Below are positions 21,117 through 31,566 of a stretch of 64,000 nucleotides of DNA, in pieces. The notes under the pieces are model-generated. The model saw nothing but the letters and a program-made list of their open reading frames with translations, was not told where the DNA came from and did not search any database. This stretch comes from Buchnera aphidicola (Rhopalosiphum padi) (GTDB lineage: Bacteria; Pseudomonadota; Gammaproteobacteria; Enterobacterales; Enterobacteriaceae): the NCBI RefSeq assembly GCF_005080845.1, contig NZ_CP034858.1:248001-312000 (forward strand). Reading direction: 5' to 3'. A program made the position numbers and the translations under genes. The number at the start of each line of letters is the position of its first letter. The stretch's first letter is position 1.

Positions 21117-22832
21117 TTATATTAAATTAAATTTTTTCTTAAAAAAACAAATAATTTCGTTTAATTTAATTAAAATACTTTTTTTATTTTTTCTTTCTCT
21201 GTATTCAACTTTATTTTCATTAATGTGACGTGGACTAATTATAATTTGATGTGGAATACCAATTAAATCCATTTCATTGAACATAATTCCTGGTCTTTCA
21301 TTACGATCATCTAAAATTACATCTATTTTTTCTTTTTTTAAATTTTTATATAAGTTTTCTGTAATTTCTTTAATTTTAATACATTTTTTTATATTCAAAG
21401 GTAAGATAACAATCTGAAAAGGAGCGATGGAATCAGGCCAAATAATTCCATTATTATCATGATTTTGTTCAATTATAGCAGCAATTATACGTGTTATTCC
21501 AATACCATAGCATCCCATATGTATATGTTTCTGATCATTTTTTTTTCCTTGAACTAGTACATTCATTTTTTTGGAGTATTCTTGTCCTAATTGAAAAATA
21601 TGTCCAATTTCAATGCTTTTTTTAATTTCTAAATTTCCTGATCCATCTGAACTCAAATCTTTTTTTGTTATATTTCTAATATCTTTAACAATTGGCATAG
21701 ATAGATCTACATTCCAATTTACATTGATAAATAATTTCTCATTGATATTTGATCCAATAGTAAAATTTTTCATATAATAGACAGAGACATCAGCAAAAAT
21801 AGGAATTTTTAACCCTAAAGGACCTAAAAATTTTGATTTTACTCCCATCAATGCGATAGTTTCTTGTTCATTAACAAATGACAATGGTTTTTCAATGATG
21901 TCAATTTCTTCTATTTTAAATAAGTTTAGTTCGTGTTCTTCACGGATTAAAAGAGCTGCTAATGAAGAACTATTATTAACTTTAGTACGAACTAAAATAG
22001 TTTTTATAAAATTTTTAAGAGGTTTTTCCAATTCGTTAAAATTTTTTATAGATTTTTTGCTTTTTGTTTTATTTTGAATAATTTCATTTTTTTCTTTAAA
22101 AAAATTAATAGTTTCCATCGATTTTGCTGTATTGATATTTGAAGCATATGATGTATTTTTTGAAAAAACAATTTTATCTTCACCATTTTCAGATAAAGCT
22201 TGAAATTCATGGGAAATATTGCCTCCCATAGATCCTGAATCTGCATTTACCGCACGAAATTGAATTTTTATTTTATTAAATATATTTATATAACTTTGAT
22301 AAAAATTGTTATAAGTTTTTTCTAAACAATGTTTATTAATATGAAAAGAATAAGCGTCTTTCATAATAAATTCACGCGATCTAATAACACCAAATCTAGG
22401 CCTTATTTCATCTCGAAATTTTGTTTGTATTTGATATATAGTTAATGGAAGTGCTTTATATGAATGTATTTCATTTCGAATAAAATTGCTGACAACTTCT
22501 TCGTTAGTTGGTCCTAATATAAATTTTTGATTGCGTCGATCACAAAATTGTAATAATTCTTCTCCATATATACTTAATCGTCCACTGTTTTTCCATATTA
22601 TTTCAGGTTGTATAATTGGCATTAATATTTCTAAGGCATTTATTTTTTTCATTTCTTTTCTGATGATATCTTTGATTTTCTGTAATACCTTAATACCTGT
22701 TGGAAGCCAAATATATATACCTGAAGATAGTTTTCTAATCATTCCACTTTTAAGCATAAGTTGATGACTAATAATTTTTGTATTATGTGGTGTTTCTTTT
22801 AAAGTTGAAAATAAATATTGACTTGCACGCAT
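21117..22832 (-). CDS. proS: Prolyl-tRNA synthetase
   Basis: Class II synthetase charging tRNA-Pro. 571 residues (E. coli 572), so the editing insertion typical of the bacterial type is kept. Class II motifs visible: motif 1 around LSSGIYIWLPTG, motif 2 with TKFRDEIRPRFGVIRSREFIMKD, motif 3 GCYGIGITRIIAAIIEQ. The anticodon-binding domain follows. Convergent with dnaE, 56 bases apart, with no clear terminator between. Confidence 0.97.
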   Translation of the reverse strand: MRASQYLFSTLKETPHNTKIISHQLMLKSGMIRKLSSGIYIWLPTGIKVLQKIKDIIRKEMKKINALEILMPIIQPEIIWKNSGRLSIYGEELLQFCDRRNQKFILGPTNEEVVSNFIRNEIHSYKALPLTIYQIQTKFRDEIRPRFGVIRSREFIMKDAYSFHINKHCLEKTYNNFYQSYINIFNKIKIQFRAVNADSGSMGGNISHEFQALSENGEDKIVFSKNTSYASNINTAKSMETINFFKEKNEIIQNKTKSKKSIKNFNELEKPLKNFIKTILVRTKVNNSSSLAALLIREEHELNLFKIEEIDIIEKPLSFVNEQETIALMGVKSKFLGPLGLKIPIFADVSVYYMKNFTIGSNINEKLFINVNWNVDLSMPIVKDIRNITKKDLSSDGSGNLEIKKSIEIGHIFQLGQEYSKKMNVLVQGKKNDQKHIHMGCYGIGITRIIAAIIEQNHDNNGIIWPDSIAPFQIVILPLNIKKCIKIKEITENLYKNLKKEKIDVILDDRNERPGIMFNEMDLIGIPHQIIISPRHINENKVEYRERKNKKSILIKLNEIICFFKKKFNLI

Positions 22833-23031
22833 ATAAAAAAGTCTCGATAAGAATAAAAATTATTTTTTAAAATAAAACATTTATTTCAAAAATATTTAAA
22901 ATGTTTATTTTAAATTATTATTAATAACCTTATTATATAAGAAAATTATTTAAAATGTTTTTTAAAAAATAGTTTTATTTAATTAAAATTTATTTGTTGA
23001 CTAAAAACTTTAATGGTTAAAAGCATTTAAA

Positions 23032-24183
23032 ATGAATCATGATATAAACGAAGAAAAAACAGAACAACCAACAGAACATCATATTGAAAAATTTAAAAAA
23101 AAGGGACAAACAAGATATTCTCGTGAATTAAATTCTTTATTAATCTTAATAGTTGGTTTGTCAAATTTATGGTGGTTCAGGCATTCAATTATTTTTGAAT
23201 TAAAAAATACTATATTTAATAGTTTTTATTTTAATGAAAATATTCTTACAAATAAACAAAATATTTCATTAAATTTTTTTATTTTTATAAAAAAAATATT
23301 GATTGTTTTTTTTCCATTTTTTTCATTTTTAATATTTATAATTATTGTTCCTCCTATCTTATTTAGCGGTATAAAATTCAATTTTAAATCATTGAAATTA
23401 AATTTTAGAAGATTAAACCCATTAGATGGTTTAAAAAAAATTTTTTCTTTTCAAATATTTTTTGAATCATTTAAAATAATATTAAAGTTATTTATCATAA
23501 GTGGTATATCTATTTGGTATTTATGGATGTATTTTTTTAAAATATTATTTTTAAACACTAAAGGTATTTCATCTTCATTATCCTATGGATCTAATTTAAT
23601 TGCTTATTGTTGTGTTTTAGTAATGTTGGGGTTAATACCAATTGTTGTTTTAGATATTTTTTGGCAACAGTGGAAGTATTACAAAAAATTAAAAATGACT
23701 CATCACGAGATAAAAGATGAGTTTAAAGAAAGAGAAGGAAGCCCACAAATAAAAACACGTATTCGACAACAAATGAAAATAAATTTACGAAGAAGAATGA
23801 TTTTAGATGTACCTAAAGCAGATGTTATTATAACTAATCCTATTTATTATGCAATTGCACTTAAGTATGATATTAATAAAATGAATGCTCCTAAGGTAAT
23901 AGCTAAAGGCATTGGTGAAACGGCTGAAAAAATAAAAGAAATTGCGATTAAAAATAAAATTTCTATTATTTCTGCTCCATCTTTAGCTCGTTCATTATAT
24001 CGTTATTCAGAAATAGGTCAATATATTCCAGGTCCTCTTTATAAAGCTGTAGCTGAAATTTTAGCATGGGTTTGGAAAGTAAGAAAATGGAAAAGAGATG
24101 GTGGTGTTTTCCCTGAAAAACCTAAAAATATATCAGTTCCATCAGAATTAAATGTTGCAGGAGAAAGTAAAAGTAATGATTAA
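23032..24183 (+). CDS. flhB: Flagellar export apparatus protein FlhB, altered cleavage motif
   Basis: Membrane component of the flagellar type III export gate and substrate-specificity switch. 383 residues (E. coli 382). N-terminus EEKTEQPTEHHIEKFKKKG is typical; about four membrane segments run from residue 35 to 220; the cytoplasmic domain follows. The autocleavage motif NPTH, expected at 269-272, reads NPIY (ITNPIYYAIALKY), so the scissile Asn269-Pro270 is kept but Thr and His are replaced. The C-terminal tail is present. Overlaps flhA by 8 bases. Buchnera makes hook-basal bodies without filaments, so loss of the switch is plausible. Confidence 0.96.
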   Translation: MNHDINEEKTEQPTEHHIEKFKKKGQTRYSRELNSLLILIVGLSNLWWFRHSIIFELKNTIFNSFYFNENILTNKQNISLNFFIFIKKILIVFFPFFSFLIFIIIVPPILFSGIKFNFKSLKLNFRRLNPLDGLKKIFSFQIFFESFKIILKLFIISGISIWYLWMYFFKILFLNTKGISSSLSYGSNLIAYCCVLVMLGLIPIVVLDIFWQQWKYYKKLKMTHHEIKDEFKEREGSPQIKTRIRQQMKINLRRRMILDVPKADVIITNPIYYAIALKYDINKMNAPKVIAKGIGETAEKIKEIAIKNKISIISAPSLARSLYRYSEIGQYIPGPLYKAVAEILAWVWKVRKWKRDGGVFPEKPKNISVPSELNVAGESKSND

Positions 24184-26263
24184 TTTTTCTTCTTTTTTTC
24201 GTATTGTACAAAATTTAAAAAAAACACAATGGCAAATACTAGCAGGTCCAGTGTTAATCTTAATTATTTTATCAATGATGGTTCTGCCATTAGCACCATT
24301 TGTTTTAGATGTTTTTTTTACTTTTAATATCGCTTTATCAATAATTATCTTACTTGTTTCTATGTTTACTCGACATACTTTAGATTTTGCTGCTTTTCCA
24401 ACAATTTTACTTTTTTCTACATTGTTGCGTTTAGCTTTAAATGTTGCATCTACACGTGTAATATTTTTAAATGGTCATACTGGGACTCATGCTGCGGGTC
24501 GAGTAATAGAATCATTTGGTCATTTTTTAGTAGGTGGAAATTTTGCTATTGGTATAGTTGTTTTTATTATTTTAGTTATTATCAATTTTATGGTGATTAC
24601 TAAAGGATCTGGAAGAATAGCTGAAGTTGGAGCAAGATTTATATTGGATGCAATGCCAGGAAAACAAATGGCTATTGATGCTGACTTAAATGCAGGTTTA
24701 ATTGGGGAAACAGAAGCTAAAAAACGTCGTTTAAAAATAACAAAAGAAGCTGATTTTTATGGATCAATGGATGGTGCAAGTAAATTTGTTCGAGGAGATG
24801 CAATTGCTGGTATTTTGATTATGGTTCTTAATATTTTTGGAGGATTAATTATCGGTTTATTTCAACATAATATGTTGTTAAATAAAGCTGCAGAAGTATA
24901 TACCTTATTAACTATAGGAGATGGTTTAGTTGCTCAAATTCCCGCTTTAGTTATTTCTACAGCAGCTGGAGTAATTGTTACACGTGTTAGTACGAATCAA
25001 AATGTTGGCGAACAAATGATAAGTCAATTATTTTATAATTCTCAAGTAATTTTACTAAGTGCAATAGTTTTAGGTGTTCTTGGTTTAGTTCCAGGAATGC
25101 CAAATATTATATTCTTAGTATTTACCGTTTCGCTATTATCTCTTTCTTGGTGGTTAAATAGAAAAAAAACTAATGTTGAAAAAAACCTTCTAGTTCCTGA
25201 AAACAAATATAAGTCAGTAGATAATTCAATTTCTGAAGCTTCTTGGACTGATGTAGAATTAGAAGATCCTATAAGAATAGAAATCGGACATAATTTAATA
25301 CCTATGGTTGATGTTCAAAAAAAAGGTGATTTATTAGATAAAATTCGTATTATTCGCAAAAAATTTGCTCAAGAAATTGGATTTCTCCCTCCATTGGTTC
25401 ATATTAAGAATAATATAAATTTAAAAAGAACTCGTTATCACATCTTTATTAAAGGAGTAGAAGTAGGTCAAGGTGATTGTTTTTATGGAAAATATATGGC
25501 TATCCGTTCAGGAAGAGAAACAGAACCTTTACCGTTTAAAGAAGTTTATGAACCTACTTTTGGTTTATCTGGTTATTGGATCGATTTACATTTCAAAAGT
25601 GAAGCAGAAAAAAAAGGTTATTCTATAGTAGAAGCTAGTGCTATTATTGCAACACATTTAAATTTTTTAATTTCTAAACATATTGATGAATTATTCGGTC
25701 GTCAAGAAGCTCAACAACTATTAGATCATGTTAATTTAGAAATGCCAAAATTAACTGAAGATTTAATACCAAATATACTCAGCTTAACAACTTTACATAA
25801 AATTTTAAAAAATCTTCTTTTAGAAAAAGTTCCAATACGAGATATGAGAACTATTTTAGAAACATTATCAGAATTTTCTATTGATCAAAAAGATCCAAAT
25901 GAATTAACTAGTTTTGTTCGCATTGCGTTAGGTAAAATTATTACACAAAAATTATTTTATAAAAAAGATATTATTGAAATAATAGGTTTAGAAACAAATT
26001 TAGAACAATTACTATTAGATAATTTAAAAGGACAAACTAATAATATAGAACCTGGTTTGTCTGAATTACTGATAATTAAAACTCAAGAAGCTATTGAAAA
26101 ACAAAAATCAATAAATGCTCCTATTGTATTATTAGTAATTCATCCTCTTCGATTTTTTTTATCAAAAATTTTGCGAAAAAATTTTCCAGAATTAACAGTT
26201 TTATCTCAATTTGAAATAATAGATATAAAAAAAATAAAAATGACTAGTATAATTGGCAGTTAA
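24176..26263 (+). CDS. flhA: Flagellar export gate protein FlhA
   Basis: Nonameric export-gate protein. 695 residues from the ATG at 24176, which overlaps the end of flhB by 8 bases and has AGGAGA about 10 bases upstream; an upstream in-frame ATG at 24152 is possible but less like E. coli. About eight membrane segments in the first 330 residues, with the FHIPEP signature ITKGSGRIAEVGARF and DADLNAGLIGETEAKKRR highly conserved, then a complete cytoplasmic domain ending MTSIIGS. The membrane part is near-identical to E. coli, showing strong constraint. Confidence 0.97.
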   Translation: MINFSSFFRIVQNLKKTQWQILAGPVLILIILSMMVLPLAPFVLDVFFTFNIALSIIILLVSMFTRHTLDFAAFPTILLFSTLLRLALNVASTRVIFLNGHTGTHAAGRVIESFGHFLVGGNFAIGIVVFIILVIINFMVITKGSGRIAEVGARFILDAMPGKQMAIDADLNAGLIGETEAKKRRLKITKEADFYGSMDGASKFVRGDAIAGILIMVLNIFGGLIIGLFQHNMLLNKAAEVYTLLTIGDGLVAQIPALVISTAAGVIVTRVSTNQNVGEQMISQLFYNSQVILLSAIVLGVLGLVPGMPNIIFLVFTVSLLSLSWWLNRKKTNVEKNLLVPENKYKSVDNSISEASWTDVELEDPIRIEIGHNLIPMVDVQKKGDLLDKIRIIRKKFAQEIGFLPPLVHIKNNINLKRTRYHIFIKGVEVGQGDCFYGKYMAIRSGRETEPLPFKEVYEPTFGLSGYWIDLHFKSEAEKKGYSIVEASAIIATHLNFLISKHIDELFGRQEAQQLLDHVNLEMPKLTEDLIPNILSLTTLHKILKNLLLEKVPIRDMRTILETLSEFSIDQKDPNELTSFVRIALGKIITQKLFYKKDIIEIIGLETNLEQLLLDNLKGQTNNIEPGLSELLIIKTQEAIEKQKSINAPIVLLVIHPLRFFLSKILRKNFPELTVLSQFEIIDIKKIKMTSIIGS

Positions 26264-26366
26264 CTATATTTATATAAATACAGATTGGTGTGGTTTTAAG
26301 TAGTACATTTTTAGTACTGCATTATTTCCTCACCTTGCTGAATTTTTTAAAATTTAAATTATTTTT

Positions 26367-28115
26367 TTACATTTTTTTTACTGTTTTTATTCCCAAAAGA
26401 TTTAACCCTTTTTTTATTGTTTTTGCTGTTAAAAAAGATAATTTAAGTCTACTTTTCCGTATTTTTATTTTTTCGGAAAATAAAATTGAACAGTTTTCAT
26501 AAAAATTAGAAAAATATGTAGAAAGTTGATAAAGATATTTGCACATAACATGAGGAGTTCCATTTTTAGCTATTAATAAAATAATTTCTTCAAATTCTAA
26601 TATTTTAATAGCTAAGTTAATTTCACTTTCTTCATTAAGAATTATTTTCATTTTTATTTTATGAAATGGAATAGTAGATTTTTTTAAAATAGATATAATT
26701 CTTGTATAAGCGTATTGTATATAAGGAGCGGTATTGCCTTCAAAGCTAAGCATCTTATTCCAATCAAATATATAATTAGTATTTCTGTTTTTAGATAAAT
26801 CAGAATATTTTACAGCGCTTATTCCAATTATTTTTCCTAATTTAATTAATTTTTTTTTGCATAAATTAGGTTTTTTTTTCTTAATTAAATTAGTAGCTCT
26901 ATTTATAGATTCATTAAGAAGGTCAGAAAGTTTAATAGTGTCTCCATCACGAGTTTTAAAAGGACGTTTATTTTTAGATAACATCATTCCAAACGTATGA
27001 TGTTCTAATAATAAACGTTTAGATATGTAATTAGCTTTTTTTGCAATAGTCCATGATTGTAGAAGATGTTGATATTGACGGGAATCGGTATAATATATAA
27101 TTCGATCAGCATGTAAATTTTGATATCTATATTTAAAGCAAGCAATATCAGTAGTTGAATATAAAAAACCTTTGTCTTTTTTTTGAATTATGACTCCCAT
27201 AGAGTCTCCAATCCTGTTTTTAAATTCGTCAAGAAAAACAATAGTAGCTCCGTTTTTTTCAATAGCTATTTTTTGTTTTTTAAGATCTTCTACAACTTTT
27301 GGAAGCATTGGATTATACAAACTTTCTCCCATAGTATGCTTTTTTTCTAATGTTACATTAAGTTTTTTATATATCTTATAATTTTCTAACATAGTAATTG
27401 ATACTAATTTTTTCCAAATAGAACAACAGTATTGATCTCCATTCTGTAGTTTTACTACAAATTCTCTGGATTTTTTTGAAAATAACTCATTTGAATCATA
27501 TTTTTTTTTTGATTGACAGTAAATTTTTTCTAAATCTTTAAGTGAAAGAAGATTTTTTTTTAGTTTTTTTAGTAGCTTATTGTCTTCTAAATACGCAATT
27601 AGCATGCCGAATTGTGTTCCCCAATCTCCAATATGATTGGCTCTGATTACTTTTTGTCCCAAAAACTCTAGTATTCTTACTGTAACATCTCCTATTATAG
27701 TTGATCTTAAATGTCCAACATGCATTTCTTTTGCAATGTTTGGAGAAGAATAATCTACTACAATATTTTTTTTTGGATAAATATACTTTATGCCAAGACG
27801 AGATGAAATAAATGGTATTTCTAATTTCTCAGATAACCATTCGTTTTTAATAAAGATATTAATGAACCCTGGATGTGAAAAAATTATTTTTTTATAGATA
27901 TTTTTTTTTTCTATGTGATTTATTATTTTTTGAAACAATTTATATGGTTCTATTTTTAATATAGAAGATATCTTAATTAAGTTGTCCACTTGATAGTGAC
28001 CAAATTCTATTTTTTTACTTGATATAATTAATACTTTATAATTGTAATTACTATTAATTTTGATCAGAGCTTGTTCAATATTTTTTTTTATTATGTATTT
28101 TATATTCATAAGCAA
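26367..28115 (-). CDS. argS: Arginyl-tRNA synthetase
   Basis: Class I synthetase. 582 residues (E. coli 577). The N-terminal Add1 domain is followed by the HIGH-like motif in KEMHVGHLRSTIIGD, then DWGTQFGMLIAYL, and an alpha-helical anticodon-binding domain with YIQYAYTRIISIL. The gene contains two in-frame A10 tracts (plus-strand T runs 27501-27510 and 27901-27910), useful controls for the out-of-frame tracts in lepB and ftsL. Convergent with flhA, 103 bases apart; argS and flh genes are also neighbours in E. coli. Confidence 0.97.
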   Translation of the reverse strand: MLMNIKYIIKKNIEQALIKINSNYNYKVLIISSKKIEFGHYQVDNLIKISSILKIEPYKLFQKIINHIEKKNIYKKIIFSHPGFINIFIKNEWLSEKLEIPFISSRLGIKYIYPKKNIVVDYSSPNIAKEMHVGHLRSTIIGDVTVRILEFLGQKVIRANHIGDWGTQFGMLIAYLEDNKLLKKLKKNLLSLKDLEKIYCQSKKKYDSNELFSKKSREFVVKLQNGDQYCCSIWKKLVSITMLENYKIYKKLNVTLEKKHTMGESLYNPMLPKVVEDLKKQKIAIEKNGATIVFLDEFKNRIGDSMGVIIQKKDKGFLYSTTDIACFKYRYQNLHADRIIYYTDSRQYQHLLQSWTIAKKANYISKRLLLEHHTFGMMLSKNKRPFKTRDGDTIKLSDLLNESINRATNLIKKKKPNLCKKKLIKLGKIIGISAVKYSDLSKNRNTNYIFDWNKMLSFEGNTAPYIQYAYTRIISILKKSTIPFHKIKMKIILNEESEINLAIKILEFEEIILLIAKNGTPHVMCKYLYQLSTYFSNFYENCSILFSEKIKIRKSRLKLSFLTAKTIKKGLNLLGIKTVKKM

Positions 28116-28316
28116 CCTTTTTTATAAATTTAAATAAAATTAATTTTTATAAATAATTTTTTTAATATACTATAATATTTTTAATATTTAGTTGATTTTT
28201 ATTATAAATATTAGTAGATCTATATTTATATTTTTTTATTTATTCAATAATAATATAACTTACTTAATAGATTTTTTTATAAAATTAAAAATAAAAATTA
28301 ATTTTATTAAAAAAGG
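28116..28316. other. AT-rich space between argS and the rRNA promoter
   Basis: About 200 bases, almost wholly A and T, between the argS start and the 16S promoter. It should contain the argS promoter on the minus strand and possibly an UP-like element for the rRNA promoter in the A/T runs just before 28317. I see no ORF, structured RNA or repeat worth naming. Confidence 0.6.
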
Positions 28317-28345
28317 TTGACAACAGGATAAAAAAAATGTAATCT
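28317..28345 (+). promoter_or_regulatory. Promoter of the 16S rRNA unit
   Basis: A consensus -35 TTGACA (28317-28322), a 17-base spacer and -10 TAATCT (28340-28345), about 130 bases before mature 16S. It is the best sigma-70 match in the window and is preceded by an A/T-rich stretch that could act as an UP element. The single promoter contrasts with the tandem P1/P2 of E. coli rrn operons. Confidence 0.8.
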
Positions 28346-28366
28346 CATATAAAGTTTAAAAACAAC

Positions 28367-28404
28367 GCTCTTTAACAAAATAATTAGATAATCTGTGTGG
28401 GCAC
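28367..28404 (+). promoter_or_regulatory. rRNA leader: boxA and 5' arm of the 16S processing stem
   Basis: GCTCTTTAACA (28367-28377) matches the E. coli boxA antitermination signal. The following 28383-28404, including GTGTGGGCAC, pairs with 30047-30068 downstream of 16S: 21 of 22 positions are complementary (one C/A mismatch). This is the RNase III processing stem, and rnc is present at 37068-37748. A separate 10-bp hairpin (28440-28449 with 28454-28463) lies just before mature 16S. Confidence 0.85.
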
Positions 28405-28475
28405 AGAAAATTAAGTACAAAATTAATTTTTAAAAAAATTCTTAAAGAATTTATTCTTTAAGAGCAAAGCTTTTA

Positions 28476-30024
<1,549 letters not shown>

Positions 30025-30046
30025 AAAATATATACTTTTTTTGAAA

Positions 30047-30068
30047 GTGCCCACACAAATTATCTAAT
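30047..30068 (+). promoter_or_regulatory. 3' arm of the 16S processing stem
   Basis: Starts GTGCCCACAC and is complementary to 28383-28404 upstream of 16S. It lets RNase III excise pre-16S even though the 23S part of the operon is gone. Lies between the 16S 3' end and tRNA-Ile. Confidence 0.85.
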
Positions 30069-30085
30069 AAAATTTTGTTTTATAA

Positions 30086-30162
30086 AGGCTTGTAGCTCAG
30101 ATGGTAAGAGCGCACCCCTGATAAGGGTGAGGTCGGTGGTTCAATTCCACTCAGGCCTACCA
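30086..30162 (+). tRNA. ileT: tRNA-Ile (GAT anticodon)
   Basis: 77 bases folding to a full cloverleaf, nearly identical to the E. coli rrn spacer tRNA-Ile. Acceptor AGGCTTG pairs with CAGGCCT with a wobble; anticodon GAT at 30120-30122 in CTGATAA; the 3' CCA is encoded. It sits 61 bases after 16S as in E. coli rrn operons of the Ile/Ala type. Confidence 0.97.
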
Positions 30163-30178
30163 TAATAAATACTGTCTG

Positions 30179-30251
30179 GGGGCTATAGCTCAGCTGGGAG
30201 AGCGCCTGCCTTGCACGCAGGAGGTCAGCGGTTCAATCCCGCTTAGCTCCA
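30179..30251 (+). tRNA. alaT: tRNA-Ala (TGC anticodon), CCA not encoded
   Basis: 73 bases without CCA; cloverleaf with acceptor GGGGCTA/TAGCTCC and anticodon TGC in CTTGCAC. The T-stem first pair is A-T where E. coli has T-A, a compensated change. After the discriminator A the sequence reads ATT, so CCA must be added by tRNA nucleotidyltransferase. Its last 9 bases overlap the end of convergent gloB. 16 bases separate it from tRNA-Ile. Confidence 0.97.
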
Positions 30252-31004
30252 ATTAAAAATATCTTTTTTTTTCCTCAGTAAAACAAAAACCTCAAAACTA
30301 CTTGTGCTAATTTTTAATCCCATTGATTTTTTAATTATTTTTTCCTTTGTTCTTAAAAATATATTTATTTTTTTTTCAGTTTCGAGAGTAACTGGAAGAC
30401 TTTTCTTATTTTTGGAAATAATTTTTTTTGTTTTTTTATAGTATTTTTTTATTTTTTTATCAAATGGGAGAATGGACATAGAAAAAATTAAATTAGATAG
30501 CGTATATTCATGTGAACAACATAATATTGTTTTCTTTGGTAAAGATTTAATAAAATTAATAGATTGATACATATCAAAAAATCTGTTTTCAAAAACACGT
30601 CCACAACCACCTGAAAATAGAGTGTCACCACAAAAAATATATGGTTTTAAATAATATGAAACATGACCTAATGTATGACCTGGTGTAAAAAAAACATCAA
30701 TCTCATTTTCTAATAACTTTATTTTATCTCCTTTTTGTACAACTTGATTTACACCGTTTTTTTTTGTTTCTTCAGGACCAAAAACAATTATATTTGGATA
30801 TCTTTTTACAATTTCCCTTACTCCTCCTACATGATCAATATGATTATGTGTTAATAAAATTGCTATTGGTTTCCATCTTTTTTCTTCTATTTTTTTTATT
30901 ATCTTTTCAGAAACACCAGGATCAACGATGATACAAAAATCATTAGTATTGTACAGGATCCAAATGTAGTTATCATTTAATATAGAGATACTTGTTAAAA
31001 TCAT
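30243..31004 (-). CDS. gloB: Hydroxyacylglutathione hydrolase (glyoxalase II)
   Basis: Hydrolyses S-lactoylglutathione in methylglyoxal detoxification; metallo-beta-lactamase fold. Metal ligands His53, His55, Asp57 and His58 in THNHIDHVGG are at the E. coli positions, followed by TPGHTLGH and FCGDTLFSGGCGRVF. The ATG at 31004 aligns with E. coli's start and has GGA seven bases upstream (253 residues, E. coli 251); the frame extends to 31025 but that addition is unlike the family. Its stop codon (30243-30245) lies inside the acceptor stem of tRNA-Ala on the other strand. Confidence 0.95.
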   Translation of the reverse strand: MILTSISILNDNYIWILYNTNDFCIIVDPGVSEKIIKKIEEKRWKPIAILLTHNHIDHVGGVREIVKRYPNIIVFGPEETKKNGVNQVVQKGDKIKLLENEIDVFFTPGHTLGHVSYYLKPYIFCGDTLFSGGCGRVFENRFFDMYQSINFIKSLPKKTILCCSHEYTLSNLIFSMSILPFDKKIKKYYKKTKKIISKNKKSLPVTLETEKKINIFLRTKEKIIKKSMGLKISTSSFEVFVLLRKKKDIFNWS

Positions 31005-31037
31005 TTTATATTCCATTAAAAACAAAAAATTTTTTTA

Positions 31038-31520
31038 TCAATTTTTGTTTTGATAAAAATTATTTTCATAAAAAAAATCCTTAATTGAAGGATTTTGAGC
31101 AGATTTACGAGCAATTTTATCACATCTTTCATTTTCTAAATGTCCCATATGGGCTTTAACCCAAAACCATGTGACATGATGATTTTTTATAGCAGAATTG
31201 ATACGTAACCATAAATCTAAATTTTTTACTGATTTTTTTTTAGTTGTTTTCCATTTTTGTTGCTCCCATTTAGAAATCCAATTCGTAATACCTTGTTTTA
31301 CATATTGACTATCAATTGTAATTTCAACTATACAAGATTGTTTAAGAGTTTCTAAACCAGATATTACACCCATTAATTCCATTCTATTATTTGTAGTTAA
31401 AAAAAAACCTGAAGTTAATATCTTTTCATGTGATTTGTAACGTAATATTGTACCATATCCACCTGAACCAGGATTTCCTAAACAAGAACCATCTGAAAAT
31501 ATTTCAACTAATTTTAACAT
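31038..31520 (-). CDS. rnhA: Ribonuclease HI
   Basis: Degrades RNA in RNA-DNA hybrids. From the ATG at 31520 it is 160 residues (E. coli 155), beginning MLKLVEIFSDGSCLGNPG against E. coli MLKQVEIFTDGSCLGNPG. The DEDD active site is visible: Asp10 (FSDGS), Glu48 (RMELM), Asp70 (IDSQY) and the aspartate in NERCDKIA. The open frame runs on to 31565, but that would abut dnaQ and is not conserved. Divergent from dnaQ with 46 bases between starts, the same arrangement as in E. coli. Confidence 0.95.
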   Translation of the reverse strand: MLKLVEIFSDGSCLGNPGSGGYGTILRYKSHEKILTSGFFLTTNNRMELMGVISGLETLKQSCIVEITIDSQYVKQGITNWISKWEQQKWKTTKKKSVKNLDLWLRINSAIKNHHVTWFWVKAHMGHLENERCDKIARKSAQNPSIKDFFYENNFYQNKN

Positions 31521-31566
31521 TTTAATAATTATTCCAATATTAAATAATTTAAATAAATAATTCATT

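Noticed and set aside
30252-31037. 23S rRNA remnant after tRNA-Ala
   Set aside because: gloB starts immediately on the other strand; no rRNA-like segment is visible.
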